DNA of 64,000 nt, taken from NCBI RefSeq assembly GCF_030272615.1, contig NC_081413.1, forward strand, positions 182,664,951-182,728,950, in the 5' to 3' direction. The notes beneath the pieces were generated by a model that did no database searches, was not told the DNA's origin, and was given only the letters and a program-made list of their open reading frames with translations. A program made the translations under genes and the position numbers. The stretch is from Cryptomeria japonica (taxonomy: Eukaryota > Streptophyta > Pinopsida > Cupressales > Cupressaceae). Positions 45,324 through 57,105 of the stretch are shown piece after piece. The first letter of the stretch is position 1. Each line of letters opens with the position of its first letter.

Positions 45324-46854
45324 TGTTGGCAATATTGCATTATAATAGACAATGAAAGATTGTTGGCATTTCTGAAGGATATTGAGAAGGTTGTTGATGA
45401 TTATGGATATAACTGATTATAGATGTTTTACTATCTTGATATTATTATTTTGTCATTGATGTTAAGAAATTGATTTTCTAATTTAGTATGATGTTGCCAT
45501 ATCTTGAGAAGTATGATATGAAGATTATAAAGATGTCGGTAAAAGACACAGGAAAGAATATGATGAATAAGGGGATGAATAAGGTATTCAATGGGCAACT
45601 ACTACTGAGTTAGACAATGATGAGATCATGATGTTTTAGATTGTTTTAACATCATACATATGTTGTAAATTGTAAAGGTCAATACTATACTATGTTATCA
45701 AGAAAAGAACCTAGTCGGTAAACCCTAAGGAACATAGTCAGTAAACCCTAAGGTTATCGCTATCGGTTAATGAAGGCGGAATGTCTATCGAGTGGATTTT
45801 AGTATTCATTGAGTTGTTACCGAGTTGTAACTGAGCTATAACAAAATGCATAAAATATTTACATGTGGTATTTAATGAAGGAAGCTGATGAGATGGAGCG
45901 GATCAAATGATTGGTGAGCCATGGAAGAAGTTTGTTAACGAATCTAAGGCAATGGAAAGTCAACATGAAGATCTACAACTTAGATTGAACCGCAATACCC
46001 TAGCATAAGTTCCAAGACTATTATGCAAGTTTCAAGGTAGGGCAAAACATTTTCAGATCAAAAGATGCATTGAACTTGGACAAGATTGAAGATCTGATGG
46101 CTATGATTGATCATGGGAAATGTGATCAAGGAGATTAAGTGGTTACCTAATTGTTTATAAATAGGAAACTGTTGGTAAACAATGCATGCGGGCAAGTGTA
46201 TGCACAGGGATGCTACATAGTGATTACTGAGCATAGAAGCTTGAAGACATGTTAGAATAACAGAGTATAGAAGCCCAACAGATAGAGAAGATTAGTTCTA
46301 TGTCTAGATTGTATTGAACAAATAGGAATCTACTTTAGCATTTTAGATGTGAAGTTGCAGATAAATTTTTATTACTGTTATTTTGTGAAAGTGACAGAAA
46401 ATCTCTTAATCGAGTGGACTTAACAGTCCTATATGTAAATCCTCTAGCAAGGTGACATTCTGATTGAGTGTTTGAAATCCTTTAACAAGGTCACTTCTAA
46501 CAAAGTGAAGATCCTAATAGATCTGAGGGAAATCCCTTAACCGAGCCGCATCTAGCAATGTGTTTGTAATCTTTAATAGGATTTTCTTTTAACCTAGCAT
46601 ACTCTAGAAGAGTATATTTCTTAGTGGGTCCGAAATCCCATAGTGTTTTTTCCCTATTTGGGTTTCCACGTTAAATCTAGTGTTATGAGGTTTATATTGT
46701 TCATATGCTTTTGAGTTTGCATGTTTAACAATTTTGGTTATATTACTGATATATATGTTATCGAGGTTGAATCTGATGTTTTTATGGATGATTAAGTTTA
46801 TATGATTCCCCCCCCCCCTCTCATCTTGTTGGCTATTGGATCTGTAGTTATATT
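45324..46854 (+). repeat. C1 3' LTR, 3' end truncated
   Basis: Matches the 5' LTR from TGTTGGCAAT to TTATATTAAG but lacks the last ~14 bases (TATCAAAACTACCA), passing directly into the flanking duplication. It also has a 22-bp tandem duplication (45708-45751) that is single in the 5' LTR. Confidence 0.85.
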
Positions 46855-46887
46855 AAGACTAAGGAAAGGAATTTAACATGCCAAATT
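46855..46887 (+). repeat. Right copy of the ~33-bp duplication flanking C1
   Basis: Identical to 39036-39068. Here it continues with TCCATAGTGTAAAGGTAAGTG, probably the original downstream sequence of the target. Confidence 0.9.
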
Positions 46888-46901
46888 TCCATAGTGTAAA
46901 G
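46878..46901 (+). other. Candidate start of the gene split by C1
   Basis: ATG opens eight codons (MPNFHSVK), followed by GTAAGTG, a good splice-donor match. Rejoined with the TATA box at 38902 this would be a promoter, a 5' leader and a short first exon. The open frame reads on to 47093 without a recognisable domain. Speculative: no downstream exon could be identified. Confidence 0.25.
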
Positions 46902-47963
46902 GTAAGTGAAATAAAGCATGTACTAATAGTAATCAGAGGAAAGAAAAATAAAACTAAAGTGGTTGACCTATTGTTTTTGGATGTGGGAAATCTTGAAAGC
47001 ACTTTATGGTTAATAAGGTTAAGCAATACTAGAAAATTAGGAGTTTTTAGTCAATGTAATCTATTATGTAGGAGAAAAAGGGAAGTCGAATAGGCATTTT
47101 AAAGGAAAAAACTAGATTTTTGAGGGTATGAGAAGTGCAAGAAAATGTGTATGTCATTTTGCATTATTTTGAAGGACTTAGATGTGTATTATAGATAATT
47201 TTAAAAGGATTTATTGGTGCCACTACTATAGGAGATTGTGGTTGGAGCTTGAAGGATTTTTTGATAGCCATTGCATGGTTTTTAGAGATATTCACTTCCT
47301 CGTACATGGTTAAAATGCTCTTTTTATTGTATGAAATCTATAATATTATATAATTATTGGGAAAATTAAATTGTTGGTTTAAGGTTTTGATTATAGAAAA
47401 AAAGTTAAAGAATTTTCTAATAAGTTGTCAATATTTAGGTATTCAACTATATATTTTTGGTATTATTAATACTTTTCATATATACTTACATATAAACTAA
47501 TATTTTTTTGGTTTGAATAGGGTATATTATGTAATAGGTTTTCATCTAGGTCTCACTCACACTTAATTTAGTTCACTGGGAAATTTTTTAACTTATTTAC
47601 TTTTTGTATCTCATGCTATATGATTGTGACTCTTTCCTATCTTGTGTTGATTTATCTTTTCACATTGTCAATATAAGCAAGGCCATTGTCATACATTATA
47701 CATCATAATATCATTTTTGCAACATCTAATCAATTATTCAGTTCTTGCTACTTTATTATGAAAGCTTATTTTTAGTTTTGTAGGTGATCTAGGTTGCTTG
47801 AGTCTTTTGTGTGACTCTTACATGGTATCAAAGATTCAAATATGCAGGATCCTTAATTTGAGAGTAATTTAGGTATTATTTTTTGTTGGGCATATTTTTA
47901 TGTCTAATAAACTTTACCTTTGAGCCCAAACGACCCCAAAACCTATATTTTTTGTATACAACA
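46902..47963. other. Unassigned, AT-rich, with a copia LTR-end remnant
   Basis: No coding region recognised on either strand. At 47821 the sequence CA/TGGTATCAAAG looks like an LTR end followed by an initiator-Met primer site, preceded by U5-like sequence. Probably a decayed copia fragment cut by the G4 LTR. Confidence 0.4.
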
Positions 47964-48296
47964 TGTTATCACTATTTTGAAAATTGGGTATTCTTGTCCC
48001 ATAATCAGCTAAAATATGCAAAGATGTGTTTGGCATAACCTTGTTGCCTTTGTGTTTTTTGGGTTAAAGAGGGTTTAAGGTTTTTGAAAGATTTAACCTT
48101 TCTTGTGTTTTGAAAAGCCCTCACGTTCTATTCTTGCATTACTTTTTCCACTTAAGTGGAAGGGTCACTCTGTCATGAAAGTGTCCCCCCTTTTAGGTTT
48201 TCCCTAGGCAGTTTTTTAAATATTTTCAATTTTTACGCCTTTCCTTTTGTCTTGTTTTAATCTTTTTCAGGCTTCTTGACAACCGTGCAAGTCCAA

Positions 48297-49535
48297 GTTG
48301 ATCCTGCAGTGTGTGTTGTTTCACTGGGTGAAGATGCCTACAGTTTAGTGTTCACAAAGTGGTGAAAAGAGTAAGCGGGCTCGGCCAAAGGATTGTGAAT
48401 GCATCTTGTATTGAATCCAACGGCTCGCGTTGCTTCGCTAGCCCAAGATGCTTGTGATATATCCTCTACGAAATAGAGAAAGAGTTGGTGAGTCCCAGAG
48501 GTAAAAGGTTCCTTTGGTTAAAGGACAATTAGTGTGGAGTTGATCCAACGGTGTGTGTAGATTCACAGCTGAAAGATGTCTATGTTTTACCTTTCGTAAA
48601 GTAGTGAAAAGGTGGAGGGCCCAGGCAAGGTGGTCATGAAAAGGTTAACAGGCGAGCAATTTCCAAAGATCTAATGATTGTTGTTTCTTCGTGAAGAAGA
48701 GTTGCCTGAGGTTTAGAATCTGCGAAGTAGCAAAAGGGTTGGTCGGTCTGAAAGATAGGCAAGTCATGATTTTAAAGACTGATCAACTTGGAGTTGATCG
48801 GATGGCCTACGTGGATTTACAGCCCCAAATCAAATGGAGTTTACCATTCGCGAAATAGCAAAATGACATGGCAGTCACACGGTGGATGACATGGCAGGAC
48901 AAGTGGGTTGCTTGGTTAAGGGAAATGATGGCTTGTCAGATGCACATGGCTCCAAGGGATTTCTTGAGGGCCTGCTTTGATTTAACTGATGATGATGTTG
49001 AAACACATGGTGAAATAGAACACGTGGCAGTCCTAGAATAGATCCCGATGGATTTCTTGAGTGAATAGGAGACTGAAATGTAAGATTCATTCACCGGTGA
49101 TGAAACAAAGCAAGTGGTTTCCAAGCCGAGGGCCCACTTTAAAGGTTTGAGTATGTTAAATGGTATACATCTCGAGGTGGATCCAATGATGGGTGTTGTT
49201 TCACAGCTCGAAGATGCAGCGTGGTTAGCTTTCGCGAAGCTGCGAAAACCACTAGTAGTGATGGTGGTGCATGGTTAGTAGAAAAGACTGGTGGTCACCG
49301 TAAGCAGTAAAGATCATGTGAGTGGTAATTGATCAGATGACAGGCGTTGCTTCATGCAATCGAAATGCACAAGGTTTAGTGTTCATGAAGTAGCAAAAAG
49401 AAGGTGGGGCCTGTTACTAATATAGAAGGACCGGAAGAAGTAAAGGCAATGCAAGTTTCCAAGGATCTGAGGAATGTTGTTGATTCATGAAGGAAAGGTG
49501 CAAGAGTTTTAAACTCCACTAAATGGTGAAACAAC
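48297..49535 (+). repeat. Array of eight degenerate modules with a TTCGCGAA-type core
   Basis: Modules near 48297, 48411, 48540, 48665, 48790, 49180, 49329 and 49462, each about 70-85 bp. Pattern: GATCCAACG, GTGTTGTTTCACAG, GAAGATGC, GGTTTAG, then TTCGCGAAGTAGCGAAAAG. Cores seen include TTCACAAAGTGGTGAAAAG, TTCGCGAAATAGCAAAA and TTCATGAAGTAGCAAAAAG. They differ mainly at CG positions. Located upstream of ORF1 in U3. Confidence 0.8.
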
Positions 49536-49792
49536 GAAACAGGGAAAAAATCAGAAAACTTGTGATCCGTTGGAGCCCGTTTTTGAATTCAATTTGCGAA
49601 TTCAATTATGAGATGATGACCATAGCATGTGGGATTAATGTCTCAATTCAATGCCAAGTTGCCCTATTAAGGTCCACATCAATTGAATATTGGCACCATT
49701 TCGACAAGTTTTTTGTAGAGGAGCTGGTGCAGAGCGAATTTCTTCAGGAGAGTAACAGGCTTTTTGTGTCTTCCTTGACAATTACAGTTTGA
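49523..49792 (+). CDS. Small ORF in the G4 5' LTR, 89 codons, unknown
   Basis: Starts MVKQRNREKIRKLVIRWSPF and ends SSLTITV. The copy in the 3' LTR (63268-63537) has the same length and reading frame with about 14 amino-acid changes. No domain recognised. It begins inside the last array module and ends 75 bp before ORF1, so it may be an upstream ORF or exon of the ORF1 transcript. Equal length in both LTRs may reflect shared ancestry alone. Confidence 0.4.
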   Translation: MVKQRNREKIRKLVIRWSPFLNSICEFNYEMMTIACGINVSIQCQVALLRSTSIEYWHHFDKFFVEELVQSEFLQESNRLFVSSLTITV

Positions 49793-49867
49793 AAATCAGT
49801 ATTTTATTATGTGTTTGCCTTATCAGAGTTTTGTTTGAATCTCAATTGATATAGTTGCATTGACGGG

Positions 49868-52800
49868 ATGGCACCAAGAAGGGAGTTCATAGGGAAGGTA
49901 AATTACCAAGATAGAAACATATGTGATGTATTCCTATAACAATTGACCATGTCCTCGAATGTTGCAGCCAAAATCAAAGAATTGGTTCCTAAAGCCCCCC
50001 GTCTAAGGATTGGAGATGGCTTATATGACAAAGGTAGATGGTTAAGGGATTCACAAATAGGGATTTTAGGGTTGGGCCTTTTTAAAGTGGGATTTAGTCA
50101 GAGACATGCCAGTGCCCCAATGAATAGCATATGGGAACTAGACGTAGGGAAGTTCATAGTCCCTGGGGTTTTTATGGATGTGGACTTGCTAACCAAGATC
50201 GCACAAAATTATGATCCTATTGCTAGATGTGTGAGGAATTTCAATGGAGGAGCCCTGATAGAGATTAATGATGATGAATTCAAGAATGTTTTCCAGCTCA
50301 GTGAAGCATCAAATTTATTAGAGCCTATTGATTTTGAAACATTGGCCCAGTTTTATGATGTGCAGAAAGATCACCATAGGAGTGGCCCTTTGAAGGAGTT
50401 TTTTGTTAAAATAGGAGGGTTACCTATAGTAGACCCTAGCACCATGGAACCCTTCTCCTTGAATTTCTTCATTTTAAGGGCCAAAGACATGTATTGGGCA
50501 CTATGTTAGATCTTTGGAGAAGATGCTGAACCAACCATGCCAACCCATTATATGCTAATGATGGCACAGATTCTGAACCCCTCTCTAGCAGTAACATTTG
50601 ATTATGCACCTTACCTCATCGATGCAATTCATGCAGGGCTAGTAGGGATAAAAAATGGTAAGGTGGCTAGACCTTTTGGATGGTATTCTCTTCTAATGCA
50701 CATATTTTTGTTCAAAGGAGTTGATTATTTTGCTAAGGAAATGGACTTGGTCAAAGAAAAGGAAGGTGAGGAGATGCCTGTGCAACTATGGAGCACAATT
50801 TTGTCTTGGGACATAGAAGATGCCAGTTACTTGAAGTTTGATATATGCTTTGCATCTAGGCTTAGGATTATTTTATGCCCACAGAACCCTAGGATCCCAA
50901 AGGCTCTTTTGGAGTTCCTCAGGCCTAAGGAGTTTGTTGAAGGTAATAAGATTGTTCATAATTGGGGTGATATGTATTTGTACCCTGTTTCTAAAGTTTT
51001 CAGAGTTTATGGTTTTAGAGGCACTCCATATTTATTGCCTTATCAAGTCCCATTAAAGATAGGAATTGTAGAGGTCTTAAGGCAAATTGGAGGTGTGCAA
51101 GAGGTAGAGCTAACGAATAAGGGTAAAGGGACTATTTTCCCAACTGTTACCATGGCCCATCAATTTAGGATAACCAAAGGTGGTTGGAAATTCTTCGATG
51201 ACTTTTTCCAACCGTATAGGTTATCTACTGTAGTAACCAGGTTTGCTGACCCTAAGAATTTTTTCAACTGCATGTTCATGAGAAGAGCAGTATGCAAAGG
51301 TAGGCCACACCAATTTCATTTCCCTGAGGACCTAATTAGAAATGAATTCAGTTTGGATGAGAAAGAATTGCAGAAAGAAAAGTGGGTGGCATACAAAAAG
51401 GATCTGGATTTCATTCATCAATTTGATAGCAGTTATGACCCTGTTTCTAGCTTTAATCCCTTTGAGGAAAAGATCAAATTCTTAATTGTTTACTTTGAAG
51501 ATTTAATGCAAACTTTGAAAGAAAAGAGGGAGGCTATAATAAGAGATAACCCTGATAAGGCTAAGTTAGTTCTAGCTAAGCCGACCTTTGCTAAAGCCAT
51601 CCCTCCTGGTGATTATGTGATGCATAAAAGGTCAAAATATAGTGTATTGATGCCAGTAATAGGTGAGCCCTCCACTTCAAGAGGGAAGAGAATAATTGAT
51701 GATGTCATTAACATCCAAGAATCCCCTAAAAGGCAATGGGTGGGGAAAGAAGTGCAAGCAGGTGAACATTTGTATTCTCCATATAGGAGATGAAGAGGCA
51801 GTAGCAGAACAATTGTTGTAGTTAGGAAGCCTCAGAGAGATTGCTTACACCTATGAAGAGACACAAGAGGGAATTCCAGAAGAGCTAGCTAGTGTTGAAA
51901 TGAACTTAACTGAAGATGAGTTCAAAGGTAAAGAGTTAGACCTGGCTTTCAAGCATGCTAGTGAAGAGTTCCTAGCTGATAACAATTTTGTCACAACAAA
52001 GGCCTTCACGCAATTTGTATGGAAACAAAACATTGAAAAGTTCAAGGCAAGATGTGAAAAGAGAGTGAGTGGAAGCCTCACAAAGATACAATCTTAGTGG
52101 AGGAATAAGTTAAACAAGAAATGATGGCTGAATCAAAGCCATCACTCCTGAAGCGGGAAGAGAAATGGTGTCAAAGGCTGGTGTTTTAATCCTCCCTGAA
52201 TGGGATATAGCAGATGCATTGGTACTTGAAGAAGTTAGAAAAGAAGCTGAGCCTATGGAGGGAGTGACATTCAACAAAGATAATGCTGCTCTGGTCATGT
52301 GGTCCCTAAAGAGGGATGAAAATAGAAGAAAGAAGGCTACCTCAAGATCTAGTTTTTTAGGAGGTATGATAGTAAAAAGAGTCCAGGATACAGGGGTGGT
52401 AGAAGCTACCAGCATGGTTTTAGAAACTGCAAAGTTCAGTGTGGCAGTGGCCAAGAAAGAAGCAAAAGAGAGAGTTGATCTCCAAGTGAAGTTGGAAACA
52501 ATTCTAAAGGCTTATAATGAAGCCAAAAGGGAGGTAGCCAAAAGGGATACTACTATTGCTAGACTTCAGAGTCAATTGGTAGGACAACACCAAGGAGGTG
52601 AGTCCTCTACCCTGATGATTGCATCTTCTCTAGCAAGACCTCCACCTACTAGTCCTATTATAGAATTTCCCCCTTCTCCTATGACTTCTGGTTTTCAGCC
52701 AGCTGAGACTATTCAACATGAGTTGGAAAAGTTGAAACATGCTCAAGCCCTGTTTGCAAGTAAATATGAAGAGAAGGTAAAGGCCACTATTTTAAGTTTT

Positions 52801-53442
52801 GCTGATATAGTAAAGGCCCCCACTGTGCACACTAATATGAAAATAATTTTGGATACCTTGTGTGAGCTAAATGAGGACAAGGCTATTTTAGAGCCTATTT
52901 TGACTAAGTGGATGCCAAGAGAAGTGGATTTAGAACTTATGTGTGCATCCTATGATGAAGAAGGATCTGATGCTATTATTAAATCCACATGTGAGTTAGC
53001 AAAAGGTCTGACCAAGTTAGCAAAAGGAAGAACCAATATGGAGAGGAAAGCTAACTTGTACAGGAAAGAATATACTGAGCATAAATTTGAATTGTTTCCT
53101 GGGGGTTTTCTCAGCCAAAATCAGTTGAAGGACAAACAGGTATGGCTTGATGAGCTGGGAGCTAATTTGTCTTTAAGGGTGAATGAAATCATCAATAAAG
53201 ATGGCACATCTCTGTTTGTTAAAATAATTGAAGAGATAGAAAAGATAAAGCCACACTACAACTTTTTGGAATCAGAGGTGAGGAAAGTAAGAAACTCTTG
53301 GAAAAGGTTACTTAAGTTGAAGGAGAAAATTGTTGGCTACTCATGGCCCATTGATGACGTGTTCCAAGAGTGGACCAAGAAATATGCGGTGCAAGAAGAA
53401 GGATTCCCAAAATGGTTAGAAGATTCTTTAGAGGAGCAATAA
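49868..53442 (+). pseudogene. ORF1 of the G4 LTR, ~1,190 codons, unknown function
   Basis: Start ATG GCA CCA (MAPRREFIGKVNYQDRNIC), the same in the 3' LTR copy. The product has WELDVGKFIVPGVFMDVDLL, EINDDEFKNVFQLSE and FGWYSLLMHIFLFKGVDYF in an ordered, aromatic-rich first half. A charged, coiled-coil-like second half follows (EETAKF to LVKIIEEIEKIKP). Ends WLEDSLEEQ. Broken by TAA at 49937, TAG at 50507, frameshifts near 51780 and 52140 and stops near 51822 and 52095. I recognise no domain. Tat/Ogre elements often carry an extra ORF1 before gag, but there it lies in the internal region, not in the LTR. Confidence 0.7.
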
Positions 53443-54400
53443 ACCGAAAGGCTGCTAAGACCGAAGAGGTCTTGTAACTGTTTCTTTGAAAGGAATTATG
53501 GTTGTAACTAATCATTCTTAGGAATGTCCAAATCTTGTATGCATCCATAATGTTATAAATGGATACTAGGACTAATAGAAAAAGGATCACAAGAAATTTT
53601 GTAAAGAAACTCTGCAGAAATATATCTCAGTTTTCCAGCTATCACAGAGAATACTTTAAATCATGTAAGATTATTTTTCAAAATGAATATAAATATATAG
53701 ATCAATACTTTTCAGCCCTAAATCTGTGTTGTCTTCTGGTGTGCACTCATTAATTTGCTGGTTTCATTTGAATAGCTAGGGTTATTTGATTGAACATGGA
53801 TTGTAAAGCAATCATATGGATATGTTTCTAGCTTTTCTCTTCAAGGGAGAGGAATTAAATATGCATGAAATATCTCTATCAGTAAATGAATTGTTTTCTC
53901 ATCTTGAATTTGATGAACGATTTTAGTTTTAAGAGGATAAAAGTCATGTATATGTTAGGCATGTATGGGGTTAATTAAGGCCGACGTGGTGAAATGTATG
54001 AGATTGTTTAGTTTTGGAATAATAATTCGATTTGGGTGACTCTGTAGCCGAATAAGGCACTGGTATCCAGTTGTGGTTTTCTTTCTATTTCTCTTGGAGA
54101 TCAATACTAAAAATGAGTATAAGCTTTTCTATTAATCTTTCAGTTCTATTAAGGTGATGAAGTCCATAGGTTTCTAGCATTGGTTTACTATGGATCTCAA
54201 ATTTTAAAAATGTGAAAGTTTTCACAGAAGGTATACCCACCTAAACTTTGGATAAGTTCGAAGTGTAGAAGGTTTTGTTAAAACCTTATTATATGTTTTT
54301 TTGGAGTTCTATTCTTCCTCGACGTCCTCTTCATATGCAAACAAAGTTTATTGTGTTCCTAATAGGGAGGAGAGAAGGGAATCAGAATTTTAGAACAACA
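53443..54400 (+). other. G4 LTR 3' part, no gene
   Basis: AT-rich, no coding signal. Presumably R and U5. It ends GAATCAGAATTTTAGAACAACA before the primer site. Confidence 0.6.
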
Positions 54401-54404
54401 AAAG

Positions 54405-54423
54405 TGGTGACTCTGTTGGGGAC
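54405..54423 (+). promoter_or_regulatory. G4 primer-binding site
   Basis: TGGTGACTCTGTTGGGGAC, four bases after the LTR end. It resembles the TGGCGACTCTGCTGGGGA form used by Tat/Ogre elements (tRNA-Arg). Its place right after AACA fixes the LTR end. Confidence 0.75.
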
Positions 54424-54684
54424 AGTCATAGTGTGTATCTATGTTATAGATTGGTGCTTGAATTAGTTCAGAAGTTTGTTTGGATCTCTATGTGTTGTGG
54501 AAGATTGCATTATCTCTCATTTGTGCTATCTTTCTCTTTGAAAATATTCTTGATTTTTAAAATCTTTGCAAGTGATTTGTTTAAGCTTGTTTTCTTATTT
54601 CCCATAGTCTTTGTGGGTGGCAACTCTGACAAGTATAACTAGTGCTATTGAATAAGTATAATTCTTTTAAGAAGAATAAGAACA

Positions 54685-57105
54685 ATGCAGAGAGGAAGAA
54701 ACGCCAGGTCATTCATGAGGAAGCATCCTCAAGAGACATTGCAAGAGGGATTACCTGAACAGACATGGAGAGGCTAGAAAAGATCAGTTGTACATGAGCC
54801 ATCTAATGCTTCTTGGGTACAAAAGAGCATTAATATGGGTAAGTCATCTGATAGATCCATATATGCAAATTTAAATTCTTCCTCCCGTGAATCTGATCAG
54901 GACATTTTGGGTTTCCATTCTGAGTTATTTGGTAACAATGAGGATGTCCAAATTTTAAATCAGAAGATCTCTCATGCTAGTTTTTCTGGGAAGGACAGGA
55001 ATAGTTTGAATATTAAAATGGATTTTGTGCCTAGAACAATAGACGGAAATATTAGTTTAATTGATATAGACCAAGTCAATATATCAGATTCTGAAGAAAT
55101 GTTCCTTGATGAAGATAAGGTATCCCAAGAAATTGAGGCCCTCAATAGAAGAGTCCATCACTTAATATCTTTGAGAGAACAAAAGGAAGTAAATAAAGAA
55201 AAGTAAGTGAAATCTAAACTGATTGAAAGGGACAGGCTTCTAAGGCAGATTGCTAATCTTGAGCTATTCACCCAAGAAAAAGCTAAAAGTGAGGATGAAG
55301 GTCTAGTCATTAGAGAAAATTTAGTTCCCAAAATCAACCCTGTATACAAATCTGTTGTGCAACCAAATAGAGAGGTCTTAAGTGATCCACAACCTGTTAG
55401 GAATAATATTGACAAAGGAAAACAAAAGTGCATGGAAGATGGGTTTGGATCAAAAACTACATCAGAAATCTCTTCTATGTTGTCTGCACATGAGAAAGAG
55501 ATAGATAAGATGAGGAAAGAGAAGGAGGACCTGCAAAGAGAATTGGAGAAAGCTAAATTAGAGGTAGCCAATCAAGAGGTTAAACAAAAAATTAGTTATC
55601 TAAAGGCTCCCCCTATAATTTTTCCTTCAGTGGACCCAAGTAAACCTTTACTTCACCCTACCCCACTCCCTCTAGTAAAAATCCAATCAACCCCACCTAC
55701 TAGCATTGTTCCTGTTAATCAAATCTCCATTATAAGTCAAAGTAGCAAAGCTCTTCCAATTCAGAGCCCTAGTGTGAGAATGAACATGGGTAATAACTTT
55801 ACTGGCAACCAATTCCAGAGAAGACCCATTAATCTAGAACTGTATAGGCAGCTCTTCTTTGATGGAATCCTAGGGTACCTTGACCATGTTCCTACAGAAT
55901 TGAGGGATAGACTCCACAAATTTGCTGGCAACAATGCAATCAGTGCAGAAGAGCATCTAAAATCTTTTGGTGACTTAATCAATGATTATGAAATAGTAGA
56001 TGAAGATGTCATCATGAAATTGTTTGTACAGTCTTTAGTAGATGATGCAAGGGACTGGTATAGAGGTCTCCTTGTGAATAGCATTGGGTCTTGGGAAGAT
56101 TTTAAAAATTGTTTTCAAGAACAATATGGTGACAAAACAAATGTGAGTTTCATGCTCAATGAGTTTAATAATATTAGAAAGTCTGATAATGAAATTGTCA
56201 CAGATTTTAATGCTAGATTTCAGAAAGCAATGCATAGGCTATATCAAGTAATGAGATTAGATGATAATATGTGTCTCAACACTTATTATATTGCTTTTGA
56301 TTCCAAAATGGCATATATTCCAAGGGATAACAACCCACATAGTTTGAGGGATGCTTTTAGAATTGCTATAAATGTGGAAAGTAATAGGAAAGTGTCTGGA
56401 AAGGTGGGAAGGAGGACTGATGGAAGGTTGTGTCAAGAATCAAAATAGCAACCTAATAAAGTTGCTAAGGAAGATGACAAAATAGAAAAATTAGTAATTG
56501 CCATGAAAGATCTTATTGCCAAGGTGAGTAAAATTGATAAGCCTCTTTATAATTGGCAAGATAGGCCTCCTAGATTGCATGACATGCCTTACAATACAAC
56601 CTGGAAAGATGGCAAACCTCAAAATGAGAAGCCAAAAAACACTCAAAACCAAGATACCCCAGATCCTTTGAAAGGAGGAAATGTTCATAATATGAAGAAT
56701 ACTCCTTGGTGCATGGCTTGTGATGGACCACATTCTCCTCATCAATGTGTTGTAGCTCAAGCCCTTGAAGAATCCATGAGAAAGGAGGGTGAGCTTGATA
56801 TTAACACGTTTGAGATTGTTATTGAAAGCGATGATGAGTCTTCACAAAGTGAGTCCAGTGAGTATGATATGCTAAATAGTTACAGATCTTATCAAGGACA
56901 GTTGACACTTGATTGGCATCCTAATTTGAATGTGGTAACCATTGAAGATGAAGAAGTTCATCTCCGAAGACCTAGTGATGAAGAGGTGAGAAATATTACT
57001 AAGGCCGCTATAGCCAAAGCCAAGCATAATTATAACTTGAGGAGTAGTAAGAAGGATGGAGACCAAGGGGAACCTAGCTCAATGTTCATAAAAGAAGTAT
57101 CTTAG
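54685..57105 (+). pseudogene. G4 gag
   Basis: The ATG at 54685 begins MQRGRNARSFMRKHPQETLQ, and one frame continues to 57105 through stops at 54775, 55204 and 56446. A coiled-coil-like segment (KEIDKMRKEKEDLQRELEKA) precedes the gag domain (LFVQSLVDDARDWYRGLLVN, FQEQYGDKTNVSFMLNEFNN). The knuckle reads CMACDGPHSPHQC (CX2CX3HX4C). An acidic, Ser-rich tail follows. About 807 codons. The stops look like point mutations in an otherwise preserved frame. Confidence 0.85.

Larger units (their letters stand above)
39069..46854 (+). mobile_element. C1: Ty1/copia element, SIRE-like
   Basis: 5' LTR, initiator-Met primer site, gag, protease, integrase, RT, RNase H, purine-rich region, PPT, 3' LTR, all on the plus strand. 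The integrase-before-RT order is diagnostic of copia. LTRs of 1.5 kb and the pol motifs ([37 protein letters not shown]) point to the SIRE/Maximus group; no envelope-like ORF is seen. Several stops are present. Confidence 0.9.
47964..54400 (+). repeat. G4 5' LTR, 6.4 kb
   Basis: 6,437 bp, starting TGTTATC and ending AACA, so TGTT and AACA form inverted ends. A primer site starts four bases later. The first 2.3 kb align with 61673-64000. It contains the module array, a small ORF (49523-49792) and ORF1 (49868-53442). Left flank is TACAACA; the right target duplication is outside the window. Confidence 0.85.

Noticed and set aside
49868-53442. ORF1 as a diverged PMD protein
   Set aside because: A few motif-like spots (EINDDEFKNVFQL) recall PMD spacing, but no run of PMD motifs can be followed by eye; a profile search would decide.
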